From an uncultured Pelagibacteraceae bacterium (GTDB lineage: Bacteria > Pseudomonadota > Alphaproteobacteria > Pelagibacterales > Pelagibacteraceae): a stretch of 64,000 nucleotides of DNA. Position numbers and translations under genes: made by a program. Position 1 is the first letter of the stretch. Each line of letters begins with the position of its first letter. Positions 11,609 to 23,066 of the stretch are shown piece by piece. Location: contig CACFIH010000002.1 of the NCBI GenBank assembly GCA_902566365.1, positions 62,001-126,000 on the forward strand, given 5' to 3'. Under the pieces are notes generated by a model, which worked only from the letters and a program-made list of their open reading frames with translations, searched no databases and was not told the DNA's origin.

Positions 11609-12907
11609 CTATCTTCCAACTGAAAAATATCTCAAATTATTTTTTTTCATTTTTGATGGTGAATAAATATTTCTTAAATCAAAGATTGAAAAATTATCTT
11701 TTTTTACAAGATTTTTAAAATTTAGTAGTCTAAATTCATTCCACTCTGTATGTAAAATAATCAAGTCAGATTTGTAACATGAAGAGGAAAGGTTGTTAAA
11801 AAATTTTACATTTTTAAGATTTTTGAATTCATCCTTTTCACCTGAGGGATCATAATACCGTATTTTACACTTTTTTTTATTAAGATAATTAATCATAGGT
11901 ATACTTGATGCTTCTCTCATATCATCAGTATTTGGTTTAAAAGTAACTCCCAAAAATGTAATTATCTTATTTTTGAAATTATTATTTAAAATTTTGTCTA
12001 TTCTTTTTGTAAGAAGAATTTTACGATTATTATTTGAGTTAACTACTGTTTTTATAATTGATAAATTAGTTTTAAATTTGTTGCCTGTATCAATTAAAGC
12101 CCGGGTATCTTTTGGAAAACAAGAACCGCCATAAGCAGGTCCAGCTCTTAAGAACCTTTCTCCAATTCTTTGATCTAAACCCATCCCATACGAAATATCT
12201 TTAATATCAACTTTGGTTTTTTCACATAAATTAGCTAGCTCATTTATAAATGAAATTTTAGTTGCTAAAAAAGCATTTGATGCATATTTGATCATTTCAG
12301 CACCTCTTCTAGAAGTTCTAAAATATCTACTCATTTTTTTAATAATTGGTAAATATAACGATTTTAATATTTTATCAGCTTTTTTGCTATCTGTTCCAAT
12401 TATAACTCTATCAGGATAAACAAAATCTCTTATTGCTTCACCCTCTCTTAAAAATTCAGGATTCGAAACTATATCAACTAATTTCTTATCCTTTAATTTT
12501 TTAAGTATTTTTTCAATTTTATCACCTGTTGTTACTGGTACGGTAGACTTTGTAATAATTATTTTATATTTCTTAATAATTTTATTTAATTGTTTTGCAA
12601 CTGAATAAACATATTTCAAATTAGCTGAATTGCTATTTTTTTTTGTGGGGGTTCCAACGCATATGAAAATTATGTCTGATCTTATAATGGCTTCTTTTAA
12701 ATCAGTAGTAAAAAATAATCTTTTTTTTTTATAATTTCTTTTTAAAATTTCTTCTAAACCTGGTTCATAAATTGGAATTTTTCCATTGTTAAGAGATTCA
12801 ATCTTTTTTTTATCTTTATCAACACAATAAACAATATTACCAATATCTGAAAAACAAACACCACTTACAAGACCTACATATCCTGTTCCAATCATGCATA
12901 ATTTCAT
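11609..12907 (-). CDS. ugd: UDP-glucose 6-dehydrogenase
   Basis: MKLCMIGTGYVGLVSGVCFSDIGN, GPAYGGSCFPKDTRAL. Confidence 0.96.
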   Translation of the reverse strand: MKLCMIGTGYVGLVSGVCFSDIGNIVYCVDKDKKKIESLNNGKIPIYEPGLEEILKRNYKKKRLFFTTDLKEAIIRSDIIFICVGTPTKKNSNSANLKYVYSVAKQLNKIIKKYKIIITKSTVPVTTGDKIEKILKKLKDKKLVDIVSNPEFLREGEAIRDFVYPDRVIIGTDSKKADKILKSLYLPIIKKMSRYFRTSRRGAEMIKYASNAFLATKISFINELANLCEKTKVDIKDISYGMGLDQRIGERFLRAGPAYGGSCFPKDTRALIDTGNKFKTNLSIIKTVVNSNNNRKILLTKRIDKILNNNFKNKIITFLGVTFKPNTDDMREASSIPMINYLNKKKCKIRYYDPSGEKDEFKNLKNVKFFNNLSSSCYKSDLIILHTEWNEFRLLNFKNLVKKDNFSIFDLRNIYSPSKMKKNNLRYFSVGR

Positions 12908-13719
12908 AATTTTGATATCTCATTTGATGATTTTATATATCCTCTCATAGTTCCACAGTCTAAATATTTTCCAGAAAAATTATGAGCAATAAATTTTTTT
13001 TTATGTTTAATTAAATATCTAACAGCATCTGTAATATGAATTTCACCTCCTTTGCCAGGTTTCTGTTTTAATAATATTTGAAATATTGATTTAGGCAAAA
13101 TATATCTTCCAATAACAGCCTTATTTGATGGAGCTTTTTGTATAGAAGGTTTTTCAATTACATCATCAATAACATAATTGTTCTTATTTAATTTTTTTTT
13201 TAATTTAAATATTCCCCATCTTGAAACATTTTTTTTATTTACAGTCATGCTTGCCATAACAGAGGATTTATGAGATTTGTGTATTTTAATCATTGCTTTT
13301 GAACAATTTTCTTTAACTATTAAATCATCAGGTAAAAGCATCAGAAAAAAATTATCTTTGATAAACTTCTTTGTTTTTAAAACTGCATCTCCAGTTCCTA
13401 ATGGTTTATTTTGATATACGAATTTGATCATTTTTTTATATCTCAAAATCTTTTTGTATTCTCTCAAAATTTGAGGGTCTTTTTTCTTTTTTATAATTTC
13501 TTTATAAAATTTATCATTATAAAAATATTTTTTAATCATTTCTTTTTTTTTTGAGATGATAAAAATAATCTCTCTTATGCCAGCATCGATACATTCATCA
13601 AGAATATATTCAATACCTGGTTTACCATTTATAGGTAATAGTTCCTTTGCAAAAACACTGGTAAGTGGTAACAATCTTGTACCTAAACCAGCTAATGGAA
13701 TAATTGCTTGTTTAATCAT
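12904..13719 (-). CDS. galU: UTP-glucose-1-phosphate uridylyltransferase
   Basis: KQAIIPLAGLGTRLLPLTSVFAKELLPI, GKGGEIHITDAV. Confidence 0.95.
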   Translation of the reverse strand: MIKQAIIPLAGLGTRLLPLTSVFAKELLPINGKPGIEYILDECIDAGIREIIFIISKKKEMIKKYFYNDKFYKEIIKKKKDPQILREYKKILRYKKMIKFVYQNKPLGTGDAVLKTKKFIKDNFFLMLLPDDLIVKENCSKAMIKIHKSHKSSVMASMTVNKKNVSRWGIFKLKKKLNKNNYVIDDVIEKPSIQKAPSNKAVIGRYILPKSIFQILLKQKPGKGGEIHITDAVRYLIKHKKKFIAHNFSGKYLDCGTMRGYIKSSNEISKL

Positions 13720-13753
13720 TTAAATGTTTTACTTATAAAATTATTTATTACAA

Positions 13754-14566
13754 ATGAAAATTTTAAGAAATAACCTAGATTTAAATGTGGCGCTGAAAAA
13801 AGAACAAAATATAGGTTTTGTCCCTACTATGGGATCTATTCACAAAGGACATGAATCGTTAATAAAACAATCAAAAAAGAAATGTAAAGTTACAATAGTA
13901 AGTATCTTTATTAATCCAAAACAATTTAATAATAAAAATGATTATAGAAATTATCCAAAAAATTTAAAAAAAGATCTTAAAATTTTACACAAAATAAAAA
14001 CGGATTTTGTTTATATACCAACAATAACGGATGTTTTTAGAAAAAAAAGAAAACAAAAAATTAATTTAAATAAAAAAGATATTGTACTATGTGCTAAATT
14101 TCGAAAAGGACATTTTGAAGGTGTTTTAGACGTAATGGATAGATTAACTAATCTAATTAAACCTAATAAGATTTTTATGGGCGAAAAAGATTTTCAACAA
14201 TTGTTTTTATTAAAAAAGTTTATTGAAAAAAAATATAAATCTAAAATTATTGGTTGTAAAACAATAAGAGATAAAAATGGTCTGGCTTACTCATCAAGAA
14301 ATTCATTATTAAATGATAATCAATTAAAATTAGCAGCTAAAATTACTCGAAATTTGTTAAGTCTTAGGAAATCTTTGACAAAAGTAAATGATGTCAAAAA
14401 ACTTATGAACAATGAATATAAAAGAATGTCAAAGGAGTTTCACATCAAAATTGAATATTTTGAGTTAAGAAATAAAAAAAATTTGAGAAAAGTAAAAGAA
14501 ATTAAAAATTCAAAAATTTTTATTGCTTATTATATCAATAAGATAAGATTAATTGATAATTTTTAA
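13754..14566 (+). CDS. panC: Pantoate-beta-alanine ligase
   Basis: IGFVPTMGSIHKGHESLI, SIFINPKQF, MGEKDFQQ, LAYSSRNSLL. Confidence 0.95.
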   Translation: MKILRNNLDLNVALKKEQNIGFVPTMGSIHKGHESLIKQSKKKCKVTIVSIFINPKQFNNKNDYRNYPKNLKKDLKILHKIKTDFVYIPTITDVFRKKRKQKINLNKKDIVLCAKFRKGHFEGVLDVMDRLTNLIKPNKIFMGEKDFQQLFLLKKFIEKKYKSKIIGCKTIRDKNGLAYSSRNSLLNDNQLKLAAKITRNLLSLRKSLTKVNDVKKLMNNEYKRMSKEFHIKIEYFELRNKKNLRKVKEIKNSKIFIAYYINKIRLIDNF

Positions 14567-15936
14567 AAGAAATAGGCTCCAACACCTAAAAAAGATACAA
14601 ATCCAATTACATCTGTGATCGTAGTGACAAACACACTTGAAGCAATAGCAGGATCAATATTCATTTTTTTTAATGTAACTGGTACGAGAATTCCGAATAA
14701 ACCAGCAATAATCATTGTTAGTATCATTGAAATAAAAATTATTAGTGAGAGCTGACTGTCTTGGAACCATAATTGCACTATAAGTGAACTTATTATTGCA
14801 AATATAAATCCATTTAAAACACCAATATTGAATTCCTTAAAAATATTCTGATTAAAATTATTTTTAGTCAAATCATTTGTTGCCAAAGATCTTACAGTTA
14901 CAGCAAGAGTTTGCATTCCTGCATTTCCTCCCATCGAAGCTACAATAGGCATTAAAAATGCTAAAACTACCATCTGCTCTATTGTTGCACCAAATAAACT
15001 TATAAACCAAGTTGCTAAAAAAGCAGTAAAAAGATTTAATAACAACCAATTAAATCTTCTTTTAGTTTTAGTTAGTACTCCATCGGTAATTTCTTCATCT
15101 CCTACTCCAGCTAATCTTAAAGCGTCTTCTTCTGCTTCTTCTTTTAGGACTGTCAAAACATCATCAGAAGTAATCATACCCACTAATTTATTATTCTTAT
15201 CAACTACACAAGCTGAATTTAAACTGTAGTTTTCAAATAAATTTCCAACTTCTTCTTTATCCATATCCACAGGTATTAAAAAAATTGTATCTTCCATAAT
15301 TGTAGACATTTTTGAGTCTCTTGGAGTTCTTAAAACTTTTGAAGATGGAACAGTACCGATCGGTTTGAAGTTTTCATCCACTATAAAGATTTCTAAAAAT
15401 TGCTCAGGTAAATCTTTATTTTCACGTAAATAATCAATAGTTTGTCCAACAGACCAGTTACTTGGTATTGCTGTAAATTCCCTTTGCATTATTCTAGCTG
15501 CACTATCTTCCGGATAGCTCAATCCCTCTAATAAAGCGAAACGATCTTTAGGTGGTAAAGAGCTTAAAATTGTATTTTTATTTTTTTCATCAACATTTTC
15601 CAATATTGCGATAGCATCATCTGATTCTAAATTTTTTAAAATTCTCACTATAGAATCAGAAGAAAGATATTTGATAATTTCTGCTTTAACAGACTCGTTT
15701 AATTCGACGAATACCTCTGGGTCTATTTTAAAACTATTTAATTTTATTAAATTTTCTCTATCACCTTGATCTAGATGTTCAATTATATCTGCGGCATCAG
15801 CTGGGTGCATTTCTTTAAAAGAATTAGTAATAAATAATGCATCATTACTAGCAATTTTATCTGTAACGACTTTTATATATTCTTTATTAAACTCAAAATT
15901 GACTTTTTTATCTTTTATTTTTTTTACTAAAGTCAT
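14563..15936 (-). CDS. mgtE: Magnesium transporter MgtE
   Basis: MgtE N domain, CBS pair, MPIVASMGGNAGMQTLAVTVRSLA transmembrane motif. Confidence 0.95.
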   Translation of the reverse strand: MTLVKKIKDKKVNFEFNKEYIKVVTDKIASNDALFITNSFKEMHPADAADIIEHLDQGDRENLIKLNSFKIDPEVFVELNESVKAEIIKYLSSDSIVRILKNLESDDAIAILENVDEKNKNTILSSLPPKDRFALLEGLSYPEDSAARIMQREFTAIPSNWSVGQTIDYLRENKDLPEQFLEIFIVDENFKPIGTVPSSKVLRTPRDSKMSTIMEDTIFLIPVDMDKEEVGNLFENYSLNSACVVDKNNKLVGMITSDDVLTVLKEEAEEDALRLAGVGDEEITDGVLTKTKRRFNWLLLNLFTAFLATWFISLFGATIEQMVVLAFLMPIVASMGGNAGMQTLAVTVRSLATNDLTKNNFNQNIFKEFNIGVLNGFIFAIISSLIVQLWFQDSQLSLIIFISMILTMIIAGLFGILVPVTLKKMNIDPAIASSVFVTTITDVIGFVSFLGVGAYFF

Positions 15937-15996
15937 AAAATTACCTATTATTCTGTCGGATCTTTTAATACATAATAAAAAGAATACAATTTTTAA

Positions 15997-16617
15997 ATGA
16001 ATATTGAGATTAAAAAGTCAAAAAAACCCGTAAAATATACTAAAGCTATCAAATTTATGGAGGTGAGACTTAAAGAACTCAACGAAAAAAATAAGGATGA
16101 ATTAGTATGGATTTTAGAACACGATGAAATCTATACTGCTGGTACTAGCTACAAAAAAAATGAAATTATAGATGAATCAATTAAAATCATTAAAACAAAA
16201 AGAGGTGGAAAAATTACATATCATGGACCCGGACAACTAATCTGTTATTTTGTTATCGATTTAAAAAAAAGAAATAAAGATATAAGAAAATTTATTTCAA
16301 TAATTGAAAAGACAATAATTGATACAATTAGATTTTTTAATATAAATACGTTTTCAGATAAAGATAACATTGGAATATGGTATAAGGATAAGTCCGATAT
16401 TAAAAAAGTTGCGGCGATTGGGTTACGTGTAAGCAAATGGATTGCTTATCATGGTTTTTCAGTAAATATTAAAAATGATTTAAATAAGTATAAATCAATT
16501 ATCCCCTGTGGGATTAAAAATAAAGGTATCACTTCTTTGAAAGAAATAAAAAATCAAAATTATGACGAATTTGAAAAAATACTCCTACAAAATTTTATTT
16601 CAAATTTAAAATACTAA
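15997..16617 (+). CDS. lipB: Lipoyl(octanoyl) transferase
   Basis: [41 protein letters not shown]. Confidence 0.95.
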   Translation: MNIEIKKSKKPVKYTKAIKFMEVRLKELNEKNKDELVWILEHDEIYTAGTSYKKNEIIDESIKIIKTKRGGKITYHGPGQLICYFVIDLKKRNKDIRKFISIIEKTIIDTIRFFNINTFSDKDNIGIWYKDKSDIKKVAAIGLRVSKWIAYHGFSVNIKNDLNKYKSIIPCGIKNKGITSLKEIKNQNYDEFEKILLQNFISNLKY

Positions 16618-17512
16618 GTCTTTTACTTTTAAGTAATTTTTCAAAATATCCAGGAAGTAATGCTCTGAAAGTATATTGCTTATCTTTTATTTTAAATTTT
16701 ATTTGATATGAATGAAGCATTAAATTCTTATTTACACCCTTATTAAAAATTTTTGATTTATATTTATCATCGCCATAAATTGGGTGACCAATATTAAATA
16801 ATTGTTTTCTTAATTGATGCTTCCTTCCAGTAATGGGTTTCATTTCAATAAAAGTTGAATTAGGATTTTTATCTAAAACCCTATAAATTGTTCTTGCTTT
16901 CTCTACTATTTTTTTTCCATTATCATATCGTATTAAATCATTACTCCATTCACCAGAATCTTTTTCAATTTCACCGTGACAAATAGCTAAGTAGGTTTTA
17001 TGAATTTTTCTAAGTCTAAACAATGAGGTCAGGAGTTGAGCGGTTTCTCTATTTTTTGCAATTATAAAAACACCTGAGGTGTCTTTGTCTAATCTATGAA
17101 CTGAGAAAGGTTTTGTGCCATCAAATATTTTACTCTTTGAAAAAATGTCTATCAAATTTTTTTTAGATTTAGTTCCACCTTGAACCGAAATCCCAGAACT
17201 TTTATTCAATACTACAAAATTTTCATTATTTTCTATTATCAAATTTTCATTAGCTTTAATTATTGTATTTGTGGGACTAAATTTTTTATTATTATCAATA
17301 ATTCTTTCTTTAAAACTTAAATTGAATAAATGAATTTTATCATTGATTTTTAGTTTAATTGAACTTTTAGCTTTTTTATTATTTAGTTTTATTTTTCCAG
17401 CTCTTAATTTTTTTTCGATAAAGCTTTGCGGGATTTTGCCTAATTTATTCCTTAAAAATCTATCAAGACGCATATTGTTGTGCATCGAGTCAACAACGAA
17501 AAATTTATTCAT
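16595..17512 (-). CDS. RluA-family pseudouridine synthase (RluC/RluD-like)
   Basis: S4-like N-terminus; [29 protein letters not shown]. Confidence 0.92.
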   Translation of the reverse strand: MNKFFVVDSMHNNMRLDRFLRNKLGKIPQSFIEKKLRAGKIKLNNKKAKSSIKLKINDKIHLFNLSFKERIIDNNKKFSPTNTIIKANENLIIENNENFVVLNKSSGISVQGGTKSKKNLIDIFSKSKIFDGTKPFSVHRLDKDTSGVFIIAKNRETAQLLTSLFRLRKIHKTYLAICHGEIEKDSGEWSNDLIRYDNGKKIVEKARTIYRVLDKNPNSTFIEMKPITGRKHQLRKQLFNIGHPIYGDDKYKSKIFNKGVNKNLMLHSYQIKFKIKDKQYTFRALLPGYFEKLLKSKRLSILNLK

Positions 17513-17533
17513 TATTGGTATTTTAAGAATTTA

Positions 17534-17965
17534 TTAAGCTGATGCTACTTTTTTATCTGCTTCTTTTGTGAGTTCTTTTTTCTTTTTGTCTAACTTTTTA
17601 GCTTCTACATCTCTATCAATAAATTCAATTATTGCCATTGGAGCATTATCTCCATATCTAAAACCTGCTTTAATAATTCTTGTATAGCCACCATTTCTTT
17701 TCTCATATCTTTTAGATAAAGTTTTTTTAACTTTATTAGCAGACTTAATATCTTGTAATTTTGAAACTAATTTTTTTGTTGTATGCAAATTATCACTCTT
17801 ACCAAGTGTTATTATTTTATCTGCTTGTGGTTTTAGAAATTTAGCTTTTGGTAATGTAGTTTTAATCTGTTCATATTTTATTAACGAATTAAGCATGTTT
17901 TTTAATAAAGCTTTTCGATGCTCAGAAGTTCTATTCAATTTTTTATTAGTCATTCCATGTCTCAT
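17534..17965 (-). CDS. rplQ: 50S ribosomal protein L17
   Basis: [24 protein letters not shown]. Confidence 0.97.
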   Translation of the reverse strand: MRHGMTNKKLNRTSEHRKALLKNMLNSLIKYEQIKTTLPKAKFLKPQADKIITLGKSDNLHTTKKLVSKLQDIKSANKVKKTLSKRYEKRNGGYTRIIKAGFRYGDNAPMAIIEFIDRDVEAKKLDKKKKELTKEADKKVASA

Positions 17966-18993
17966 TAGATCGTTTCCTCCAATTTTTTTGACATTTCAGC
18001 TATATTATCAGGTGGCCAATTAGGAATTTCCATTCCCAAATATAAAGACATTCCAGTTAAAACTTCTTTGATTTCATTTAATGATTTTCTACCAAAATTA
18101 GGTGTTCTTAACATTTCACCCTCAGATTTTTGAACAAGATCACCTATATATATAATATTATCATTCTTTAAACAATTCATGGATCGAACTGACAATTCAA
18201 GTTCATCAACCTTTCTTAATAAATTTTTATTAAACTCTGGCTCTGTAGAAACCTCTTTTACAGGCACATCTACAGGTTCATCAAAATTAATAAACATTTT
18301 TAATTGATCTTGGAAAATTCTTGCTGAATAAGCTACAGCATCTTCTGCAGATATGGATCCATCTGTTTCAACTTCCATAGTTAATTTATCATAATCTAAA
18401 GCTTTTCCTTCTCTAGCAGTGCTAACAGAGTAAGAAACTTTTTTGACAGGACTGTATAATGAGTCAATCGCTATTAAACCTAGCGGTGGCTCTTCAGGTT
18501 TATTAAGTTCTGCAGGGACATATCCTTTTCCTGTATTTACATTCATTTCCATATGAAAGTTTGTATTTTCATCTAGATTACAAATTACTAATTCTGGATT
18601 TAAAATTTCAACATCAGTTACTGGAGTAATATCAGAAGCTTTTATTTCTCCAGGTCCTTTTGCATCTAATACTAATTTTTTCGTTCCCTCAGAATTACAT
18701 TTTAAAGCTAATGCCTTAACATTAAGAACTATATCAGTAACATCCTCTCTAACACCTTTAATTGAGGTAAATTCATGTAGGACCCCATCGATTTGTATTG
18801 AAGTAACAGCAGCACCTCTAATAGATGACAACAAAATTCTTCTCAAAGAATTTCCTAATGTTAGGCCATAACCTTTTTCAAGAGGCTCTGCTACTATCGT
18901 TGCATGAGAAAGGTCTTCACTTAACTTCACATCTAATTTTGCAGGCTTGATTAAAGATTTCCAATTTTTAATATTAACATTTTCAGTTTCCAT
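17965..18993 (-). CDS. rpoA: RNA polymerase alpha subunit
   Basis: [25 protein letters not shown]-type motif; alpha-[19 protein letters not shown]. Confidence 0.98.
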   Translation of the reverse strand: METENVNIKNWKSLIKPAKLDVKLSEDLSHATIVAEPLEKGYGLTLGNSLRRILLSSIRGAAVTSIQIDGVLHEFTSIKGVREDVTDIVLNVKALALKCNSEGTKKLVLDAKGPGEIKASDITPVTDVEILNPELVICNLDENTNFHMEMNVNTGKGYVPAELNKPEEPPLGLIAIDSLYSPVKKVSYSVSTAREGKALDYDKLTMEVETDGSISAEDAVAYSARIFQDQLKMFINFDEPVDVPVKEVSTEPEFNKNLLRKVDELELSVRSMNCLKNDNIIYIGDLVQKSEGEMLRTPNFGRKSLNEIKEVLTGMSLYLGMEIPNWPPDNIAEMSKKLEETI

Positions 18994-19442
18994 TAAACTC
19001 TCCTTTTTTTTGGGGGTCTTGTGCCATTATGTGGCATTGGTGTAGTATCTTTTATAGATAAAATTTTAAATCCTCGTGCTTGTAAAGCTCTCAAAGCAGT
19101 TTCTCTACCTGAACCAGGGCCTTTTACTTCAACTGATAATGTCTTCATTCCGAATTCTAAAGCCTTTGAAGCAGCAGCATCAGCAGCAATTTGAGCTGCA
19201 TACGGTGTAGATTTTCTAGATCCCTTAAAACCTTTCTGGCCTGCAGATGCCCAAGATATCACATTTCCATTTGTATCTGCTATAGAAATGATTGTATTGT
19301 TAAATGTTGATTGCACATATGCTATTCCATTAAGAATATTTTTTTTTGTTTTCTTTTTTTTTGAATAAGAACTTTTACTTGATTTCTTATTTGTTTTTTC
19401 AATTTTTTGATCTTTATTATCAATTTTTTCTTGTTTAGACAT
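18993..19442 (-). CDS. rpsK: 30S ribosomal protein S11
   Basis: [46 protein letters not shown]; low-complexity Lys-rich N-terminal extension. Confidence 0.97.
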   Translation of the reverse strand: MSKQEKIDNKDQKIEKTNKKSSKSSYSKKKKTKKNILNGIAYVQSTFNNTIISIADTNGNVISWASAGQKGFKGSRKSTPYAAQIAADAAASKALEFGMKTLSVEVKGPGSGRETALRALQARGFKILSIKDTTPMPHNGTRPPKKRRV

Positions 19443-19444
19443 AA

Positions 19445-19828
19445 TTATTTTTTAAGTGGGGTTAATTTTTTTCCAGCAATCGCAATAGCTTTACCTTTTC
19501 TAGTTCTTGCATTACATCTAGTTCTTTGACCTCTTACTGGCAATTTTTTTCTATGACGAGAGCCTCTATAACAAGCTAAGTCTATTAATCTTTTTATACT
19601 CAAAGAGTAATCTCTTCTTAAATCACCCTCAACTTTAAAATTTTGATCTATATATTCCCTTATCTTTAAAATTTCCTCATCAGTAAGCTCATTAACTCTT
19701 TTTTTTTTTGGAATTTCCAAAGAAGAACAAATTTGTTTTGAGAATTTATCACCTATACCATAGATATACGTTAACCCTACATGAACTAATTTATTTTGTG
19801 GAATGTTAATACCTGCAATACGAGCCAT
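19445..19828 (-). CDS. rpsM: 30S ribosomal protein S13
   Basis: [40 protein letters not shown]. Confidence 0.97.
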   Translation of the reverse strand: MARIAGINIPQNKLVHVGLTYIYGIGDKFSKQICSSLEIPKKKRVNELTDEEILKIREYIDQNFKVEGDLRRDYSLSIKRLIDLACYRGSRHRKKLPVRGQRTRCNARTRKGKAIAIAGKKLTPLKK

Positions 19829-19883
19829 AAATAATGTGATAAATTTAGCCTTTTATATAAGAAGATCTTTTAAAGTCAACGGC

Positions 19884-20447
19884 TTAAACATTAAGAAAAG
19901 CATCTATTTTTGCGGTTATTTTGTCTATTTCTGTTGAACCATCTATTTCATAAAAATTTGTATTTTTGGAGTAAAAATCTAATACAGGCTTAGTAGTTTG
20001 CATGTATGTTTCATATCTCTTAAGTATTGTATTCAACTCATCATCTGATCTTTTTTCTAAAATTTTTCTTTTTTCAATTCTTTTAATGATTATGTCTTTA
20101 TTTACATTCAGAAAAAAAATAAAATCTATTTTTTGATCTGAATTTTTCAACAAAAGCTCTAAATTTTTAGCTTGATTTAATGATCGAGGATATCCATCGA
20201 AAATTAATTTATTCTTTTTTTGAGGATCATAAATATTTTTTTCAATTAATTTATTCACTATCTCATCATTAACGAACTTTCCCTCATTCATGTCATTTAT
20301 TATTTTTTTTCCAATTTCTGATTGTTTTTCAATTTCATTTCTTAATATTTCACCTGTAGAAATTTGGAATCCATTAAATTTTGTTACTAAGTATTTAGCC
20401 TGAGTTCCTTTGCCAGCTCCAGGGGGACCAAATAAAATAATATTCAC
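19884..20447 (-). CDS. adk: Adenylate kinase
   Basis: MNIILFGPPGAGKGTQAKYLV, FDGYPRSLNQA. Confidence 0.97.
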   Translation of the reverse strand: MNIILFGPPGAGKGTQAKYLVTKFNGFQISTGEILRNEIEKQSEIGKKIINDMNEGKFVNDEIVNKLIEKNIYDPQKKNKLIFDGYPRSLNQAKNLELLLKNSDQKIDFIFFLNVNKDIIIKRIEKRKILEKRSDDELNTILKRYETYMQTTKPVLDFYSKNTNFYEIDGSTEIDKITAKIDAFLNV

Positions 20448-20450
20448 GTA

Positions 20451-21731
20451 TTATTTTCCAAATTTAGTTTTCTTTATTAATTGTTCATACTGTGAACTCA
20501 TTAATCTTGTCTGAATTTGCGTTACAGTATCTATCGCTACAACAACAACAATCAAAATAGAAGTTCCGCCTAAATAAAAAGGTATAGGATAATTTGCTAT
20601 CAAAAATTCAGGCATTAAACAAACTAAAGTCAAATACAATGCACCTATAGTTGTTAACTTTGTTAAAATATTTTCAATATACAGAGCTGTACTTTCACCT
20701 GGTCTAATACCTGGTATAAAACCTCCATATTTTCTTAAATTATCAGCGGTTTCATTTGGATTAAATGTTATTGAAGTGTAAAAGAATGTAAAAAAAATTA
20801 TTCCAGAAGCGTAAAGTAACATATAAAGTGGTTGTCCTTGTGTAAAGTAAGAACTCAAATTAAGAAAGGTTTCATTTTCTGAAAAATTAAAGTTAGAAAA
20901 GGTCACAGGTAATAATAGTAATGCAGAAGCAAAAATGGCAGGAATAACGCCAGCTTGATTAATTTTTAATGGTAAATGCGATGACTCACCACCATACATT
21001 TTATTTCCCATTTGTCTTTTCGGATAATTGATCAATATTTTTCTTAAGGCTCTCTCCATAAATACTATAAAAAGAATTGTTATAATTAATAAAATAAAAA
21101 TTGCTAAAATCATTATAGTTGAAACAGCTCCAGTTCGGCCTAATTCAAAAGTTGTCACCAATGCTCTTGGAATTTCAGCTACTATCCCAGCAAAAATGAT
21201 TAGTGATATCCCATTCCCAATGCCCCTTTGGGTAATTTGTTCTCCTAACCACATCAAAAAAATTGTACCAGCGACAATGGTTGTTACTGTTGAAATTTTA
21301 AAAAAAGCACCTGGATCAATCACTAAATTTGCAGAAGACTCTAATCCGACTGCTAGCCCATAACCTTGAACTGTTGCAAGCAGAACAGTTCCATATCTTG
21401 TAATTTGTGTTATCTTAGATCTTCCTACTTCGCCTTGAGCTTTTAAATTTTTGAAATAATCAGAAACACCAGTCAAAAGCTGAACTATAATAGACGAGGA
21501 AATATATGGCATTATACCTAAAGCAAAAATTGCCATTCTACTTACTGCTCCTCCAGCAAAAACATTAAACATTCCAAGAAGGCCCTTCTGATTTCCCTCC
21601 ATCATAACCTTTAACTGCTCAGGATCTATACCTGGTAAAGGTACAAATGTTCCAAACCTGTATACTGCTAGTAAAGCTATAGTGAAAAATATTCTGTTTC
21701 TTAAATCAGTGCTTGATGTTGAAGCGCTCAT
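20451..21731 (-). CDS. secY: Preprotein translocase SecY
   Basis: RFGTFVPLPGIDPEQL, GIMPYISSSIIVQLL, GGFIPGIRPGEST. Confidence 0.98.
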   Translation of the reverse strand: MSASTSSTDLRNRIFFTIALLAVYRFGTFVPLPGIDPEQLKVMMEGNQKGLLGMFNVFAGGAVSRMAIFALGIMPYISSSIIVQLLTGVSDYFKNLKAQGEVGRSKITQITRYGTVLLATVQGYGLAVGLESSANLVIDPGAFFKISTVTTIVAGTIFLMWLGEQITQRGIGNGISLIIFAGIVAEIPRALVTTFELGRTGAVSTIMILAIFILLIITILFIVFMERALRKILINYPKRQMGNKMYGGESSHLPLKINQAGVIPAIFASALLLLPVTFSNFNFSENETFLNLSSYFTQGQPLYMLLYASGIIFFTFFYTSITFNPNETADNLRKYGGFIPGIRPGESTALYIENILTKLTTIGALYLTLVCLMPEFLIANYPIPFYLGGTSILIVVVVAIDTVTQIQTRLMSSQYEQLIKKTKFGK

Positions 21732-21740
21732 TGAATATGA

Positions 21741-22193
21741 TTATTTTTTAAGTTGGATAGATCCACCAATTTTTTCAAGTTTTTCTATTGCTGATTTGGA
21801 AGCTAAATCTGCTTCAATATTAATTTTATCTTTAATACTACCAGTTCCTAAAATCTTTAATTTCATTGATTTTTTGTCAATAAGATTAAGTTTTTTTAAT
21901 AATTCTGAATTAATTAATTCATTTGATTTTAATGTTTTTTTGTCAATGTATGATTGTAATTTTTCCAAGTTTAATATTGTAACATTTTGTTTTACTATTG
22001 AATTAAATCCTCTTTTTGGCAGTCTTCTATATAAAGGCATTTGACCACCTTCAAAACTTTTGATTGCAACTCCAGATCTTGATTTTTGACCCTTAACTCC
22101 TCTGCCTGAAGTTTTTCCTTTTCCAGAGCCAATTCCTCTACCAACTCTCATCCTTAATTTATTAATTTTTTTTCTATTATTAAGTTTAATCAT
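21741..22193 (-). CDS. rplO: 50S ribosomal protein L15
   Basis: GRGIGSGKGKTSGRGVKGQKSRSG. Confidence 0.96.
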   Translation of the reverse strand: MIKLNNRKKINKLRMRVGRGIGSGKGKTSGRGVKGQKSRSGVAIKSFEGGQMPLYRRLPKRGFNSIVKQNVTILNLEKLQSYIDKKTLKSNELINSELLKKLNLIDKKSMKLKILGTGSIKDKINIEADLASKSAIEKLEKIGGSIQLKK

Positions 22194-22726
22194 TAGCCTC
22201 TTTTTTCTATTACATCAGATATTTTTTTATTTCTAATAACTGATATATGTTTTGGTGAGTTTTGTTTTAATAGAGCTTTCATTGTTGCTCTTATAACATT
22301 ATGAGCGTTAGAAGTGCCCATTGATTTAGCTACAATATCTTTCACACCTAAAACTTCACACACTGCTCTTACTGGACCTCCGGCAATGATACCTGTTCCT
22401 TTAGATGCTGCTCGCAAAACAATTTTACCTGATCCATCTTTAGCTTTAACATCATGGTGTATAGTTCTTCCCTCTCTTAAAGGTATATGTATTAATTTTC
22501 TTCTAGCCATTTCATTAGCTTTCTTAATTGCGTCTGGAACTTGTTTAGCTTTCGCATGAGCTATTCCAATTTTACCTGCTTGGTTTCCAACAACTACTAA
22601 TGCAGAAAAACCAAACCTCCTACCACCTTTTACAACCTTTGTAATACGATTTATATGAACTAATTTTTCTAATATATCGTCTGTTTTTTTATTTTTTGAT
22701 GTATCCATATTAAAATTCCATACCAT
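22193..22726 (-). CDS. rpsE: 30S ribosomal protein S5
   Basis: [27 protein letters not shown]. Confidence 0.97.
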   Translation of the reverse strand: MVWNFNMDTSKNKKTDDILEKLVHINRITKVVKGGRRFGFSALVVVGNQAGKIGIAHAKAKQVPDAIKKANEMARRKLIHIPLREGRTIHHDVKAKDGSGKIVLRAASKGTGIIAGGPVRAVCEVLGVKDIVAKSMGTSNAHNVIRATMKALLKQNSPKHISVIRNKKISDVIEKRG

Positions 22727-23066
22727 TTTTTCTTAATGTTTCAGCAAAAACTTTAATTCTACCGTGATATTTATAAATTCCTCTATCAAAATAAATTTTT
22801 GAAATTTTTTTTTCCTGAGCTTTTTTTGCTAATTTTTCTGCAACAATTTTTGAAATCTCAGTTTTGTTTAAATTTGAGTTTGACTTGATATCTTTTTCAA
22901 TTGATGAGGCAGATAATAAAGTAATATTTTTACTATCATCAATAATTTGTGCTGAGATATTTTTGGATGATCTTGAAATGCTTAATCTAAATCTATCTTT
23001 TGATGCAAATTTTTTTAATCGATTTCTAATTCTAAATTTTTTTCTATCTGTCGCTTTTAATTTCAT
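22710..23066 (-). CDS. rplR: 50S ribosomal protein L18
   Basis: [40 protein letters not shown]. Confidence 0.96.
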   Translation of the reverse strand: MKLKATDRKKFRIRNRLKKFASKDRFRLSISRSSKNISAQIIDDSKNITLLSASSIEKDIKSNSNLNKTEISKIVAEKLAKKAQEKKISKIYFDRGIYKYHGRIKVFAETLRKNGMEF

